64,000 nt of DNA, taken from Tenrec ecaudatus (taxonomy: Eukaryota > Chordata > Mammalia > Afrosoricida > Tenrecidae). Both the position numbers and the translations under genes were made by a program. The first letter of the stretch is position 1; the number at the start of each line of letters is the position of its first letter. Shown here in pieces: positions 1 to 12,515 of the stretch. The notes beneath the pieces were generated by a model, which had not been told where the DNA came from, did no database searches, and saw nothing but the letters and a program-made list of their open reading frames with translations. The stretch covers positions 257,438,812 to 257,502,811 of the forward strand of contig NC_134531.1 in assembly GCF_050624435.1 (NCBI RefSeq). Reading direction: 5' to 3'.

Positions 1-6
1 GGCCTG

Positions 7-482
7 AGACAGTTACGTAATCTCATGTGAACTTGCAAAGTGGCTGAGGTTAGCCTGTAAATTAGTTCACAGCTTGATGACCTCATTTGCAGGCACAACA
101 GAGATAAATAGATTAATGGAAGGCAGACACTTGCTCACTCCCTGGGAGACATTCCTGTTGACAAGCCCCATGGAACTATGCTGATGGCAGTCAGAACCTT
201 GGAGCTGGAGGAGCCATGGGGAGACCCACTGGATCCACAAGACTTTCCACCCACTGCTCTGTGATCTTCCTGCATTCAGCATCATTGCATGTGTTTTATG
301 AATCTGAAGAGTGATTTATAGGTTGGTATCTGACATATGGGTTAATATCGAACTTACGGACATGATCTGGATTGGGCTGGGATGCTTTCTTAACGGACGA
401 TTGTTCTTTAATAAAAATTCTCTCTTACACACATATTAGTGTCTATGAATTTGTTTCTCTAGCTAATCTGGACTAACACACT
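7..482 (+). repeat. Old L1M-like LINE 3' end (family B)
   Basis: Begins like the L1M 3' UTR motif 'cataatttcatgtcaacttg' (here diverged) and ends with a version of 'tttctctagagaaccc..actaacaca', the usual end of L1MA/MB-type elements. The same family recurs at 19504-20022 (+) and 36055-36503 (-), with a variant at 57846 and 59318. Assignment to ancient LINE-1 is by memory of the consensus; an LTR is the main alternative. Confidence 0.6.
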
Positions 483-1084
483 AGTGAAGAAAAGCATGAA
501 GTTCTAAAGCTACCTTCAAGTAATATCTAAGTTAAAATTTTAGTTGTAGGCACTGAAATATCAGCCCATACACAATTTGGAAGGAAGGAAGAACAGTTAT
601 AAGTAGAAGCAATAGGAGTAGAAAGAAGATACAGAATAAAGAAATAAAACCCAAGTTGCCTAGTTAATTACATTATTCCCACCTGCACATTAAGAGAACC
701 TTCTGGCTGATTATTGAGCAAAGTCAGTGTTCTTTTTTAGTAAAATTGCTTAGCTAAGAAGATCCTAGTTTCATATTTCATTAAATTTAGGACTTAAATT
801 TTCTCAGAAAATTTATTAGAATCTCAGTTGCTCAGTTCACTTTGCCTCTAGGGATATGGAATTTTGGACAAAACTATCTCTTTTTTGATAAATCACAGTA
901 ATGTTTTCCCCTCATCACTACGGAGTTGCCTACATTAAATAACATCGCATTCTGTTTTCCATTGTTCTTCGCATGTGAATTTTAGAGATAGACATTTCCC
1001 TGTTGTTAGATGTCATCAGTCAATTCTTAGTCAGAGTTATCCCATGCAGAACAGTATTAACATGCCCAATTCTGCGTCTTCTTT
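483..1084. other. Unassigned AT-rich sequence
   Basis: No ORF, repeat or RNA gene could be supported in this stretch. Confidence 0.5.
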
Positions 1085-1395
1085 ATAATTGTTCTTATGT
1101 CTGAGCCCATCATTACAGCCATTGTGTCAATACATTTCCTCAAGGGCCTTTGTCTTTTCCACTGGCCTCTACTTGACCCAGCATAACTTTCTCCTCCAGA
1201 GAATGACCTGCTGACAACTCGTCCAAAGTATGAGACAAAGTCTTGCCATTCTTCCTTCTAATGAGCATTCTGCTGTACTTCCTCTGAGACAAATATGCTT
1301 ATTCTTCGGATACTCCATTAGATTTACAATATTCACATTCACAGCTAAGGTAAATTCAGTCCAGCTTATTGTGCTCAATGTTGGAGAGAATAAAA
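1085..1395 (-). repeat. RTE (BovB-type) LINE, 3'-terminal fragment
   Basis: Antisense of the end of the RTE ORF. Recognisable pieces are 'gagcccatcattacagccattgtgtcaa' (diverged) and 'ctcctccagagaatgacctgctgaca', which correspond to the conserved C-terminal region of the BovB-type polyprotein. 5'-truncated, with frameshifts. Comparable 3' ends lie at 14085, 32848, 34038, 35188, 37706 and 60950. Confidence 0.75.
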
Positions 1396-2274
1396 GCAGA
1401 TTAATATTGCAAACTAATTTGATTATGTGTGTGTATGAGAGAGAGTTTGTGTGGGATGGGGTGGGGGTCATAGAACTATTAAAATCATCAAAGGGTTCTT
1501 ATGGTTTCATAAAAATTAAAGACCCAACTGGTAGGGTCTAACACAACAGAAATTAATTTTGAAAGTTCAAACTATAGAGCATTAATGCTATCCAGATTAC
1601 ATGTTGTTAAGAAACCATCAGGTTATTTTAGAATCTGCTTAAATGTATTTTATTTCATTTTATTTTCCCCCAGTGAGCTACAATGAAATAATGAGGGAGA
1701 ATATAATTTCTGCATTAGTCCACATTGTTACACAATTTGGATCACTTGCTTAACTTAAAAATTTAAAAATACAATTTTACATTCATTAGTACAATTTGTA
1801 CAGACAGACTATTCCAGATGAGTTTAGTGACAAGATGGAACTAAAGGCTTCCTAGAAATATAAAAAAGCTCATTAAAATCTAATTCATATTCAGACTTTC
1901 TTAATGCTTGCTCCTTCCTTTTTATATTACTCTGTTTATAGATTTCAATTAATGTATAAATCTAAATTCTTCCTAATCTTTTTGATCACTGCATATTTTA
2001 CGCTCTTTGCCTGAAATTTACTTTTAAATATAAAGAGTTAATATAATTATACACATTCAATATAATTTTTGAAAATAATATTTTAGTGCATTTATAGAGA
2101 GAGTTTAGTAATTGACAATTACCACACAAGTTGTTCAGTGACATTCCCTATATTTCTCAAATCAGCATTCCCTCTGTATGCTGTTTGTGCTATTTCCATT
2201 ATTCTAATTTCCCTGTCCCTTTACCTTCTTATCTTTGCTTTTGAGGAGGTGTTGACTTTTGGATCCCATCCCAA
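1396..2274. other. Unassigned AT-rich sequence
   Basis: A short GT/GA simple run at about 1425-1470; otherwise nothing recognisable. The overlapping short ORFs show no domain or biased composition. Confidence 0.5.
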
Positions 2275-2465
2275 ATCTCCACACTCACTGCCACTGAGCC
2301 AATGCTGACTCACAGTGACCCTATGGGACAGAACAAAATTGGCCTTGTGAGTTTCTGAGACTGTAACTGTGTCTGGGAGTAGGAACACCCATTTTCCATC
2401 CACAGCACAGCTGCTGGTTTCGAACTGCTGAGCATAACCTAATTCGTAACCAATATAGTGGTTAC
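2275..2465 (-). repeat. AfroSINE, antisense
   Basis: The left side carries the antisense SINE tail (CACTCACTGCCACTGAGCC, then GTGACCCTATGGGACAG), followed by 'gtttctgagactgtaact' and the antisense tRNA-like head around 2410-2460. About 75% similar by eye to the afrotherian SINE consensus. Directly followed by a partial sense copy, forming an inverted pair. Confidence 0.85.
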
Positions 2466-2600
2466 ATATTGGGTTGAGATAAGCTTGGTTAGCAGCTGGC
2501 CGGAGAAAGGCTGGGATTTTTACACCAGTAAACAATTACAGTCTCAGAAACTAACAGGGGGTGATATGAGTCAGCATTAACTTAATGGCAGTGAGTTTTG
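2466..2600 (+). repeat. AfroSINE, partial sense copy
   Basis: Starts inside the SINE ('ggttagcagctggccggag') and continues through 'attacagtctcagaaact' to 'aatggcagtgag'. It lacks the first part of the head. Lies head-to-head with the preceding antisense copy. Confidence 0.65.
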
Positions 2601-2998
2601 TTACCAGGGCACACTTTAGGCCCCATAAAGGTGGTATTTAACAAACGTAACCAATGGTGACCTTGGGAGAAGGAAGATGAGTTGTTGCTTAGGGGGCATT
2701 GAGTTATGTTATTGGTGGTGGAATAATTTGGAAAAGCATATCAATCCTGGTTGTACACCACAAAGACTATAATCCATGGCCCTGAATTAGACATGTAGCA
2801 GTTGAATTGGAGAATGTTTATTTTGAATATTCTTCCCATAGTTAGAAAAATAAACTACATGAATAATAATTTAGTACAAGGAAGAATAAAATGTTCTAGA
2901 ATTGACTGTGGTGATAATTATACAACTCTTCTTGATATTACTGATTGAATTGTGTGATATGCGGATGAAATATTAATAAAACTGCTAAAGATAAGATG
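2601..2998 (+). repeat. Ancient L1 3' UTR (L1MA/MB-like)
   Basis: The right end matches the mammal-wide L1 3' UTR signature 'aaaatgttctagaattgact' plus 'gtggtgataattatacaact', ending in 'aataaaactgctaaag' with its AATAAA signal. A second, more diverged copy of the same tail is at 20160-20480. Confidence 0.6.
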
Positions 2999-3392
2999 GT
3001 GTTTAAGTAGATAATATCCTTTTGTGTGTCTTTCACTTTGCTATTTCACTAAAATATAATCTCAGCAGATAGGGATAATTCTAGAGTTTAATAATCAGGA
3101 ATTCTCTCTTCATTCCTGTCTCACTTTATCTGGCTTTCTTCATTCTCTCTCTTTTTAAAAATTTGATCTCAGATCCACATTTTTCTCCTATTCTATCCAG
3201 AACCCTGATATAAGTGGTCATTGATGATAATAGGGTATCATCTTGTTCTAATCTCCAGGTAAGTAAGACTAGGGCTTGTTGATGCTTGCTTCTTTTTATA
3301 TTTCTTGATACTTTCTACTCTTTGTTTGTGTAGTTGTGTCTTAGAGGTTGCACACTAGAGGCAAATCCTTATTTCTGTGAGCTGTATTATAT
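2999..3392. other. Unassigned sequence
   Basis: Nothing recognisable; pyrimidine-rich around 3100-3170. Confidence 0.5.
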
Positions 3393-3592
3393 CGAGGAGT
3401 CCTGGTGTCATAGTGGTCGCATATAGTATTGATAACTCCAAGGTCAGTGGTTCGGAACTACCAGCCACTGTGCAAGAGGAAGAAGAGGCTTTCTACTCTT
3501 GTAAAGAGTTACAGTCTCAGAAGCTCATAGGGCCAGTGCTAACCAGTTCTATAAGTTTGCTATGAATACGTATTGACTGAATGGTAGCAAAT
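3393..3592 (+). repeat. AfroSINE
   Basis: Nearly complete sense copy: 'gagtcctggtgtcatagtgg' head with box-A-like sequence, 'ggtcagtggttcggaacta' box-B-like sequence, 'ctttctactcttgtaaagag', and a diverged tail ending near 'gactgaatggtagc'. tRNA-derived, Pol III-type SINE. Confidence 0.88.
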
Positions 3593-3991
3593 TTATATTA
3601 TACCGTCTGTGTGAATTGTCTCATGAGAAAATGGTCCTAAGTTTTCAAGGCCCCCCCCCCAAAAAAAAACAATCTTGAAATCTGTTTGATTATGCCTAAG
3701 GGATATTTTTATTTGCGTGTTCAGTGAATATACAAGCAGGCATCAAAAAGTTCATGGAAAAATAGAATTAAAAGATAATGTCAAATGATAATCTACTAAA
3801 TGTTAACCTAACTACATCTGCATTAATCTGATTTCCAGTGTACTCTGTCTGATATCAAGGCTATTTACCTCCCTAACCAATAGTCAGAGGGAATTTTCTG
3901 GTGGCTTAATTCACATGCACATCCTGCCAATAGATATTGGGCTTTCACTGTCACCCATACTATGTGTAAAACAAGCTGCTAAGAATATAGG
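3593..3991. other. Unassigned sequence with a C/A homopolymer tract
   Basis: A run of C followed by A at 3651-3670. The segment 'caggcatcaaaaagttcatgg' near 3738 resembles dispersed afrotherian repeat sequence, but I cannot name it. Confidence 0.4.
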
Positions 3992-4975
3992 TTTGTATTA
4001 AGGTAGCAGATGCACATTGGGCCTCCACTTAAGTACTCCCTCAATGCAAGAATACTTTTCTCTATTAAACTGGCATTCTATGATGCTCACCTTCCCGACA
4101 CAATCGCTGAAGACAAAGCGGGGGGATTAGTAAATGTGGTAAAGAAAGCTGATGGTGCCTGGCTATCAAAAGATATAGCATCTAGGGTCTTAAAGGCTTG
4201 AAAGTAAACAAGCAGCCATCTAGCTCAGAAGCAAAAAAGTCCACATGGAAGAAGCACACCAGCCTGTCCGATCACAAGGTGTCAAAAGGATGAGGTATCA
4301 GGCATCAAGGAACAAAACATATCATTGTGAATGCGGGGGGGGGGGGTGGGGTAGAGACCCAAAGCCCATCTATAGGCAATTGGAAAACCTCTTAGGGAAA
4401 GGTCGCCCAGAAGGAGAAGACAAGCCAGTCAGGGTGCAATGTAGTAAAGATGAAACACACAACTTTCCTCTAGTTCCTAAATACTTCCTCACCTCCCCCA
4501 CTATCATGATCCCAATTCTACCTTACAAATCTGACTGGACCAGAGGATGTACACTGGTACAGATAGGAACTGGAAACACAGGGAATCCATGGCGGCTGAT
4601 CTCTTCAGGACCAGTGGTGTGAGTGCCGATATCTGGAGGGTGGAAAGAGGGTGGGTTGGAAAGGGGAAACTGATTACAAGGATTTACATATAACCTTCTC
4701 CCTGGGGGACAGACAAAAGAAAAGTGGGTGAAGGGAGACATCAGACAGTGCAAGACATGAAAAAAATAATAATTTATAATTTATCAAGGGTTCATGATGG
4801 AGGGAGGAGTTGGGAGGGAAGGGATCACATAAGGAGCTGTTACCAGGTGCATAAGTGGAGAGCAGATGTGTTGAGAATGATGAGAGCAATGAATGTACAA
4901 ATGTGCTTTACACAATTGATGTATGTGTGGATTGTGATAACAGTTGCATGAGCGCCTAATAAAATGATAAAAAAA
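3992..4975 (+). repeat. LINE-1 3' UTR, 5'-truncated sense copy (family A)
   Basis: Sense counterpart of the 3' UTR of the full-length L1 at 21010-29806. It runs from 'ataggtttgtattaaggtag', through one copy of the internal tandem unit (about 4085-4330) and the G-rich run near 4333-4350, to the terminal 'cctaataaaatgat' and A-rich tail. No ORF2 sequence is present, so the insertion is truncated within the 3' UTR. Confidence 0.85.
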
Positions 4976-6555
4976 GAAAAGAACACTAAAAAAAAGAGTT
5001 TAAGCTCTCATATAGTTTCCTACTTCTGTCTGGATTTTATTATTCACAATCCTCAGATCCATAAACTGGTGTGCTTTTTCCAAGTGGGTTTAGCTGACAC
5101 CTCACTTAGATGGTTGCTTGTTTTAAGACCAGCCTGATCCCAAAATGGCTGCAAAGAGAAAGTGCGTTGTCAGTTGGCAAATTCTCATAACCTCTGTGGT
5201 GTCCCTGCTCTTCTCTTCTGTATTTCTGGACTCATCCCAACTTTCCAACATCTCTGTTTCTATAGCAGTTTTATTTTGGTTTAACTCTCATTACTTAAAA
5301 GAGGAAAAGCAGAGAACTACAGTAGACACAAAGTATAAGGCAAGTGTGCTTTGTTTCAATAGGAAACAGGGATGCAGTTGTCCATGCAGTGAAGGAGAAA
5401 AGTGAGACTCAAAAGAAGTACCTACAGCCAGAGATACTGAAAAAAATAGAGCCTTGATACAATAAAAGCTTATTCTCAGTCAAATATAATTTTAATGTTG
5501 ACGGTATTTTACTATTTGAGACATATTTATAACCATTATCAAGAAGATTAAATAATTATGTCCTGCCTTATTCTCCCATCCTCTACCATCCAACACACTT
5601 AGGAATTTTTTTCTTCATCAGTGATTGATCTTTATGTATTATTATAATATTTCTAATCCTGCCTGTCATCTAAATTTAGCTCCCAAATTCTAAAGCCAAG
5701 GCAAATATTTTCAATGAATGCTTTATACCACTGCTCTGAAATCTCTTTTTCTATATTTGATAAATTAAAATGACTTCCATAATCCTAACATATCTCATGC
5801 AGTATGCAAATTTGAAGTACAATATAAAAATAAAATTTAAAAACATTTTAAATGTCTTCCTATATGTTCAAGCAATGTATATTTTTTGGTAGGATGTGTT
5901 CTTTCAAAATACATGTGATGGTCATGAAAATAGATCGCTCAAACCTCTGTACATGGGGCACATACTGGAATAAAAACCCCAGCTGGTATAATATGAACAC
6001 ACCGCATTTGTACTAGGGCCATATTTTCCATGGATAATTCCAGAAAAGTGTAGTGTGTGCCAGGGATATTAAGGCAGGCACACTCTTGTGAGTGGTCATT
6101 TGGTAATTTTAATTCAAGTACTTTTATTGATCTGGTAAAAAATATTATTAGAAACCCACTGCAGTTCTTACACACCCCTTCTGCAATGGCTAAGATTGTG
6201 TGTTGATGTTTCTAGGCCACGATTCTCTGTTTATGCAGTTATGATGTAATCATTTCCATGATGATCAAAATATAGAAATCATATTACATAGACTATTCGT
6301 CCAAACCATCCTAAGAAGTGCTACAATTGCATGGTCTCTGTAGATATTTTTAAAGTGCTGAAACAATTGTGACTCTACATCTCAAAGAAATGCGTAATAC
6401 AAAAATGCTGTTGATGATGCAGGGAAGTTTGGCTACATGTAGATGGAAGAGCTACTTCCAATGAGATGATTTGTCTCTGCTTTACACAGGTAGTGCATTT
6501 TTCAAAAGTGTAGTGAACTTTCATTTCAAAGTCACTTTCAAAATTAAATTGCCCA
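4976..6555. other. Mostly unassigned sequence
   Basis: About 5068-5145 weakly resembles the L1 3' UTR tandem unit in antisense ('aactggtgtgctttttccaa') and could be a very old copy. The rest is AT-rich with no recognisable element or ORF. Confidence 0.4.
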
Positions 6556-6735
6556 GTGTTGGTGGTGAACTCTGGACTGCTAGCTGCAATATCAGTCAGC
6601 CAAAGCCACCGGCAATTCTCTGTGAGAAAGATGAGGTTGTGTCTACCTGTAGAGATGTAAAGTTTCAGGATTCCCATACAGGGTCATCACGACTCAGAGC
6701 CAACTCAATGGCAATAGGCTGTGGTTATAGCTCAA
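6556..6735 (+). repeat. AfroSINE, diverged
   Basis: Head is eroded. The middle ('gagaaagatgaggttgtgtc') and tail ('gggtcatcacgactcagagc', 'caatggcaata') follow the SINE consensus in the right order and spacing. Confidence 0.75.
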
Positions 6736-7587
6736 TAATATTCATTATTATTTAACAATTTCATTTTATGCTAGGTGGTAGTAGCTGCCTAGTGGACACT
6801 CTCACTATTTTATCACAGGAAATAAAGTGAAGTCAGTGACATCAATGTAATGGAAGAAAAACTTCAGTTTAACTTAAACCCTGAAAATATTTTCTTCCTG
6901 CTCAAACTGAGACACTATAAAAACCTTCTTACCTTGTGTTAGTTAAGCTTATCACAGAGGAGATAACAGAGGCAAAGTCTTAGAAGGCAACATTTTGTAG
7001 AGATCAGAATTTGGGGCAAGTGAACCCTGTTTGGAGAGAGAATTGAGGGAGCTTATGGGTAGGGTGAAACTTTAGAAATTGTTTACATTGATGGAGCACA
7101 TTCTCTAATAATGACATTAGGTTTTTGTTAGTAATGTTGTATACCAGGAAGCAATTTTTTAATCCAAAGCAGGCCTATTATTCCTGGCTTGCAAGGGTTC
7201 CGGGAAGTCTGTCACTGTATTACCCAAAACCAGGTTGATTCCCCAAATCCTAAGTATCTCCTGGCAAGCTCTCACAGAGATAAAACAGCGATATTTCTCC
7301 TCTGGGCTGTTTCAGAGTTGAGATCTGATCTTACAAGTTATTATACAATGATCGTTTTAAACAATGGTTATGAGAGGAGATTAGCGGGTTTTTACAATGT
7401 CACAGAATACAACTGATAATCTAAGAAGGGAGATGTTTCAATGATCATTAGGAAATAACCTTTATCTACTTTTATTTTCCCCAGGGCCATTAGATCATCA
7501 GCCCCCGAAGCTTCATGAGCAATAAATTGTATTTCTAGTATTGATTTTCCCTGTATAACTATGACCAAAACTCTATGACTAGCAGGT
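6736..7587. other. Unassigned sequence
   Basis: No element or gene could be supported. Confidence 0.5.
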
Positions 7588-7715
7588 CAATTCAGAATCA
7601 CAGCAACTCTAGGACAGAGGAAAATTACCCAATAGGATTTCTAAGACTGAAACCTTTAAAGTAACATATTGTTTATTTCACAGCCAAGCGCGTAGCCATT
7701 ACACAACCTTAAGTC
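7588..7715 (-). repeat. AfroSINE, diverged antisense copy
   Basis: Antisense tail 'gtcaattcagaatcacagca' and 'ctctaggacagaggaaaatt', then 'tttctaagactgaaac', ending in the antisense head 'agccattacacaac'. Internally eroded and somewhat short. Confidence 0.65.
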
Positions 7716-8485
7716 TTTTGATATTACATAGCTTGATAAACAAAATGACCAATCTATTAGACTGGCGCCTCAATTATGGGAATCAAGGAACGAAAAAGAG
7801 AGAGACCCTTTTGACCCAGAGGAGAATGATAAAAGGACCACAACAAACAAACAAAGAATGTCTCTTAATTGAGCCACATGTGACTAAAGACTTCTCTAAT
7901 TGTGAGAAAGAAGTAAATTAACACCAACATTTATTAAAAATATTTCTGTTATCTTTAAAAGTTAAGCAGGACTATAAGGTATTATTGAAAATATAATGCC
8001 CTAGTAAGACTGAGTCTCAAAAAGTGTTTTGAGATTCAGACTCCAGAGCAGACAGGGAAGAAAACTCCAATCTTAACAAAATATTCAGTTACATCATATT
8101 GAAAAGATATAGACTGTAGACTACTTGAAGCAAACCTGTCCTTACCAATAAAATACAATTTCTTCTTGGACTATTGAAACATCACATCACGTTTCATCTT
8201 CTGGTGTAAATGAATGCATGTTTGCTTTTCTCCTTTACAGAGAGAAATTCTGTGTTTTCAAATCCATGTAGGGTGGAATAAAAACACCCGCCCCCCTGCC
8301 CCCGCAAAATGCAAAAACACAATCTTCTGCTGTCCAACTGTTGTCACCTCCTAGAGAATTTATCTTTAGAACTACCCAGCAGGGCTCAAAGGCTGTACAT
8401 TTTTAGGGAAGAAGACTATTATATATTTCCCCTACTTGCTTAGCAACTATAGCGCAAGGGCAACTTTACATACACATGGAATAGA
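7716..8485. other. Unassigned sequence
   Basis: Contains a C-rich tract at 8286-8305. No gene or repeat recognised. Confidence 0.5.
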
Positions 8486-8692
8486 ACCAAACCAAACTCA
8501 CTGCTATTGAGTCGATCCCAACTCGTGGTATTCCTATAGAGCAAGGTACAAGTGGCCCTGTGGGTTTCTGAGTCTGTAATTCTTTATTGGAATAGAAAGC
8601 CTCCTTTTCCTCACATGGAGCGGCTGATGGTTTTGAACTGCTGACCTCTCGATTAGCAGCCAAACATGTAACCACTATGCTAACAGGCTCCA
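8486..8692 (-). repeat. AfroSINE, antisense
   Basis: Well preserved. It runs from 'aaccaaactcactgctattg' and 'agtcgatcccaactcgtgg' (antisense tail) through 'gtttctgagtctgtaattc' to the antisense head 'gtaaccactatgctaacagg'. Confidence 0.9.
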
Positions 8693-9475
8693 TGCATGGA
8701 CTAAGCTAGATATAGAGCATCTATTTCTTGACTTGAATATATGAATGAATAAGTGAGTGAATATGAGTATTAATCTAATTCTCAGGGTAATTGAGGGGAG
8801 TTAAAAGTAACTGGTGCCTAGGATTGGAATCATTCAGTGCAGTAATAATTCATGGTGTCATCTTCCTGTCCCTACCTCCTGGGACCTCCATCCACATCAA
8901 AACAAAAGGAACACATAGTAATGCCTATTATTTTCAAAATAAACATGTGGCCAATAGCATTGAAAATAGCTTAACTGTAATGTTTCTTGGATTAGATGAA
9001 TATTAACAAAAATATGTGTAAAATTCAGATTGAATTACATTGCAATTACAACATTATTAGTGTCAGGGTGGAAGCCTTTCAATCCACCCTTCTTTTACTT
9101 TAATTATTACCCATCCTCAGAAGGATAGTTAATAAATGATACTTACTACAATACCGCAGTGAAAACGTGAGGAGATTTGACACAATCAGTGACTAGATCC
9201 TTGGCAGCTATGGAACCAATCGCATGTGCATGTAGCATGCACAGATGAAATCATGTGACGTGAAGCCTCATTGTAACTGCTTAATAATGACAGCTCTAAC
9301 AAGAGTGCATTAAGAAAGGCGCAAACTCTAAATTAGGACAGAGATTTCAGTTTGTAGGTGTAAGATGGACTTTGAAAAATGTTTTTGCTACACTCATTTT
9401 GATGTTTCACCATCTGGCAGTGTCACCTGATGTGGCTCACACACCCAGCACATCCTAGGCTTGTTATTATGAAAA
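8693..9475. other. Unassigned sequence
   Basis: No gene or repeat recognised. Confidence 0.5.
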
Positions 9476-9575
9476 GTACACTTGACTTGGAAGGGAAAAA
9501 AATCCCAGACCTTGGTTCATATCCAGTTCTGTGGTTATTAACAATTTGATCTTGGACAGGCTCTATAGCCTATTT
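9476..9575 (+). repeat. MIR fragment
   Basis: 'cttggttcatatccagttct' followed by 'caatttgatcttggacagg' follows the MIR core order (…ccagctctg…tgaccttgggcaag…). Mammal-wide ancient SINE; highly diverged. Confidence 0.5.
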
Positions 9576-9616
9576 AAATATTAAAGAAAAGCCATATTTA
9601 GTTGATATAAAAATGT

Positions 9617-10150
9617 CTTAGTCTGCATTCTATAGAGAAGCAAAGTCAGTGATGTTCATGTGTATTTATATGATCATGTACTTGTATGCATATGTATATA
9701 CACATAGATTTGCAAATTTAATTATATCAAGAAAATAGTTTCCATAGTTGTAGAAGCAGGAAAGTTCCAAGCCCATGGGATTGAAGTAAGGCTAGAAAGT
9801 ACACCTGATGCCCCTAACTGTGGAGTTTAATAAAACCAAGGTTGTCAGAAAGACCACAGGCTTGTGGCTTCAGAGGCCAGTGAATTCAAGGTAAGCAGTT
9901 GAGGCAAGTCAACTAACAAGCTATCAATTGCTCCAGGGAAAGTCAGGCAATATGAAAGGCTACAGATCCAAGTTCAAAGACACTGAAATCAATGAGTCAG
10001 ATGCAGGATTCAGATCCAGGAAAAAAGCCAAGCAAGCTTTTCCACAGTCCCCACTTATATTGGAAGTAGGTCAAACCCGGGAGGAAACTTCCTTTCAATG
10101 AAATACATCAAGGGTGTGATCTGAGAAAGAGTATTGCCTTTCACCTTAGT
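9617..10150 (-). repeat. L1-like 3' end, antisense (related to family B)
   Basis: Antisense end 'cttagtctgcattctatag' with 'agaagcaaagtcagtg' mirrors the '..ctagag..agactaaca' terminus of the family B repeats, and is followed by a TA-rich simple stretch. The body is not otherwise recognised. Confidence 0.4.
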
Positions 10151-11084
10151 CTTAACAACTGATTGGCTGCAAATAGCAGATCCAACTAGAGTGGGGAGGG
10201 AGGACTACATTGTGTTAGATCACATAGGTCTTAACTGTCAAACCACATAATCTTGAGTACACAGATATAAAACCTAATTATAGCAAAACAGATTTTAAAA
10301 TTTAAGACAAAAATCTGATATTCCAGTAGTGTATTGTCAATATATTACTCTAACTTGGTCCAGACAAGGGTCAGTGAACTATTTCTTTAAGGGATCAGAT
10401 AGTATGTACTTCTGCCATTCTGAAGTCCACATTACATATTCTTGAAATATTGTTCAGAAAATATAGAAATACTTTTCAACTCACTGGTCTTACAAAACAG
10501 GTCGTTAGATTTAGTTAAGCAATATCTGAAGCATAGAATCTTGTGCTAAAGATAGTTTCAGGATCTCGTTTGCTAACTTCTAAAATAAAACTCAAATATA
10601 CAGTATCATTAAAGGTAGCTTTAGTCCATTTAAATTAAAATATCTTCAGTTTGCTGAGTAAAATGTTATTCATAAATCAAATGCCTTCTCTGTAGTCTCC
10701 CAGAGTTGTGGTACATATGCCTTATTCTTTTCTCCATAATGGAATTTCATTTTAAAAATAAAATTTAAGTATTAAAATCCAATTTAAAGTCATTTTATTA
10801 AGCAATATAAAACTGTTCCTAAACATATTTAGATATATATGGCCATTGCTCCTCCTTACCCAAATGCATGATAATTTACTGGTAATATGGCAATAAGCAT
10901 TGTCCTCAATGTAAATTAAGTGTAGTCAGTTTTAAATAATGACAAACATACCTTGGATAAGGAATGTCCCTCTAATCAACTTTATAGATCAAAGTGTAGA
11001 AGAACTTCCAAAATAAGAAGTCTAGTTATCCCAAGCTAAAGAGTTTGCTTCCTGACTCATCTATCAGTTTCTTTTACTGTGGTG
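10151..11084. other. Mostly unassigned, possible MER-type DNA-transposon scrap
   Basis: 10360-10510 ('gtcagtgaactatttctttaa', 'agggatcagatagtatg') resembles an old mammalian hAT MITE by order of words only. The remainder is AT-rich and unassigned. Confidence 0.35.
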
Positions 11085-12515
11085 GTGTGTGATGCTGGAA
11101 GATGTGCTACCAGTCTTTCAAATACCAGCAGAGTCACATATGGCGAAGAGGTTTCAGCAGCACTTCCAGTCTAAGAATAGAGTAGGACGAAGTGATAGGT
11201 TCTCTGTGAGGGCCTATGTACTTAAAAACCTGTGAATAAGAGCAGAACATTGTCGGATATGTCAGAAGATGAACCCTTCAAGTTGCATGGCACTCAAAAT
11301 ACAAGTTGTAGAAAGTTACCTCCTCAAATTAGAAAAGTAAAACTGTGATGGGGTATGACTTGAAATGAAATGGTTACAAGCATTCATTAATAATCAGAAC
11401 TTGGAATGTGAAAAACATGAAGCTAGGAAGATGGCAATTAGTCAAAAGCAAACGAAACACATAAAGGTCAGTATCCTCGGCATTAGTAATCTGAAATGCA
11501 CTGATATTGTTATTTTGAGTTTACATATATAGTTTACTATGTTGGGAATGACAAATTCAAGAGGAATGGCATCATATTTATGTTCAAAAGAAACATCTAT
11601 CTTGAAACACAACCTTTTCTGTGATCGTATCATGTTGATGCACTTTCAAGGAAGACTAGTCACTACAACTGTTATTCAATTTACCCACCAACCACTGAAG
11701 ACAGGGATGAAGGAACTGAAGAAGTTTACCGAATTCTTCTGTAAGAAATTGACCACACATGCAGTCAAGATGTGCTGATATTAGTCATGATTGGGATGGA
11801 AAAACTCTGGTTGGAGAAAGGATTAGTAGTTAGAAAAGGGAGTAGAACGACAGAGGTGAAGTTAGGGACGTTGAGATAGACTACCGCAGCATCGTTGATT
11901 TATTCATTGCTCATACATTTCCCCTGCAACAGGGAGAGTGGCTGCACATGAGAAACTCAACTGATGAAATCCACAGGCATCAAATCGCCTACATCTGTGG
12001 GAAGAGGCAATGCAAAAGTTCATTATAAACACCCAAGGAAGGCCAGGGGCTGAGTGCGAAACTGATCATCACTTGTTCATATTTTAGTTTAGGGGGAAAC
12101 TGAAGAAAACTAGACCAAGTCCATAAAAGTCAAAATATAACCTTTAACATATCCCACTTGAATTTAGAGGCCATCTCAGGAACGGATTTGACACATTAGA
12201 CACTAATGGCAGAGAACCAGAGGGGTGCAGCCAGAATTCTCCTTTGCATGGGGAGTCAGCTGGGAAAGCTTTAGCTCAGGAACTTGGGATGGTTATTTGG
12301 AGAGACTCGATCCTGGAAAAGAACTTCGCGCTTGGGAGACGCGCAGCCATCGGAAGAGCAGTGATCCTCAAGGTACGATTTGACACTGTGGTGTCCAAGT
12401 GATTGTTAGACTGTGGTGGTGTGCGTTGCTTGGCACGGGGCCAGGCGTTGTTTTGTCCTGTTGTACACGTGGTTGCTGTGACCCCGAGCTGACACGACAG
12501 CACCTGCTGTTTCAT
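11085..12515 (+). repeat. RTE (BovB-type) LINE, endonuclease part joined to the 3' end
   Basis: Starts in the RTE 5' region ('gatgctggaagatgtgctac') and proceeds through a decayed apurinic-endonuclease domain. Recognisable pieces are 'ggaatgacaaattcaagagg', 'actgttattcaatttacc' and 'atttagaggccatctcagga'. After about 12220 it jumps to the 3' terminus ('gaccccgagctgacacgac', 'agcacctgctg'). The whole reverse-transcriptase domain is missing. Multiple stops and frameshifts; non-functional. Confidence 0.8.

Noticed and set aside
3377..3565. 62-codon open frame starting MSCIISRSPG
   Set aside because: It is wholly within an AfroSINE copy; SINE-derived chance frame.
5068..5145. Extra L1 3' UTR tandem unit in antisense
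   Set aside because: Only about two thirds of positions fit by eye and no flanking 3' UTR text follows; too weak to list as a separate element.
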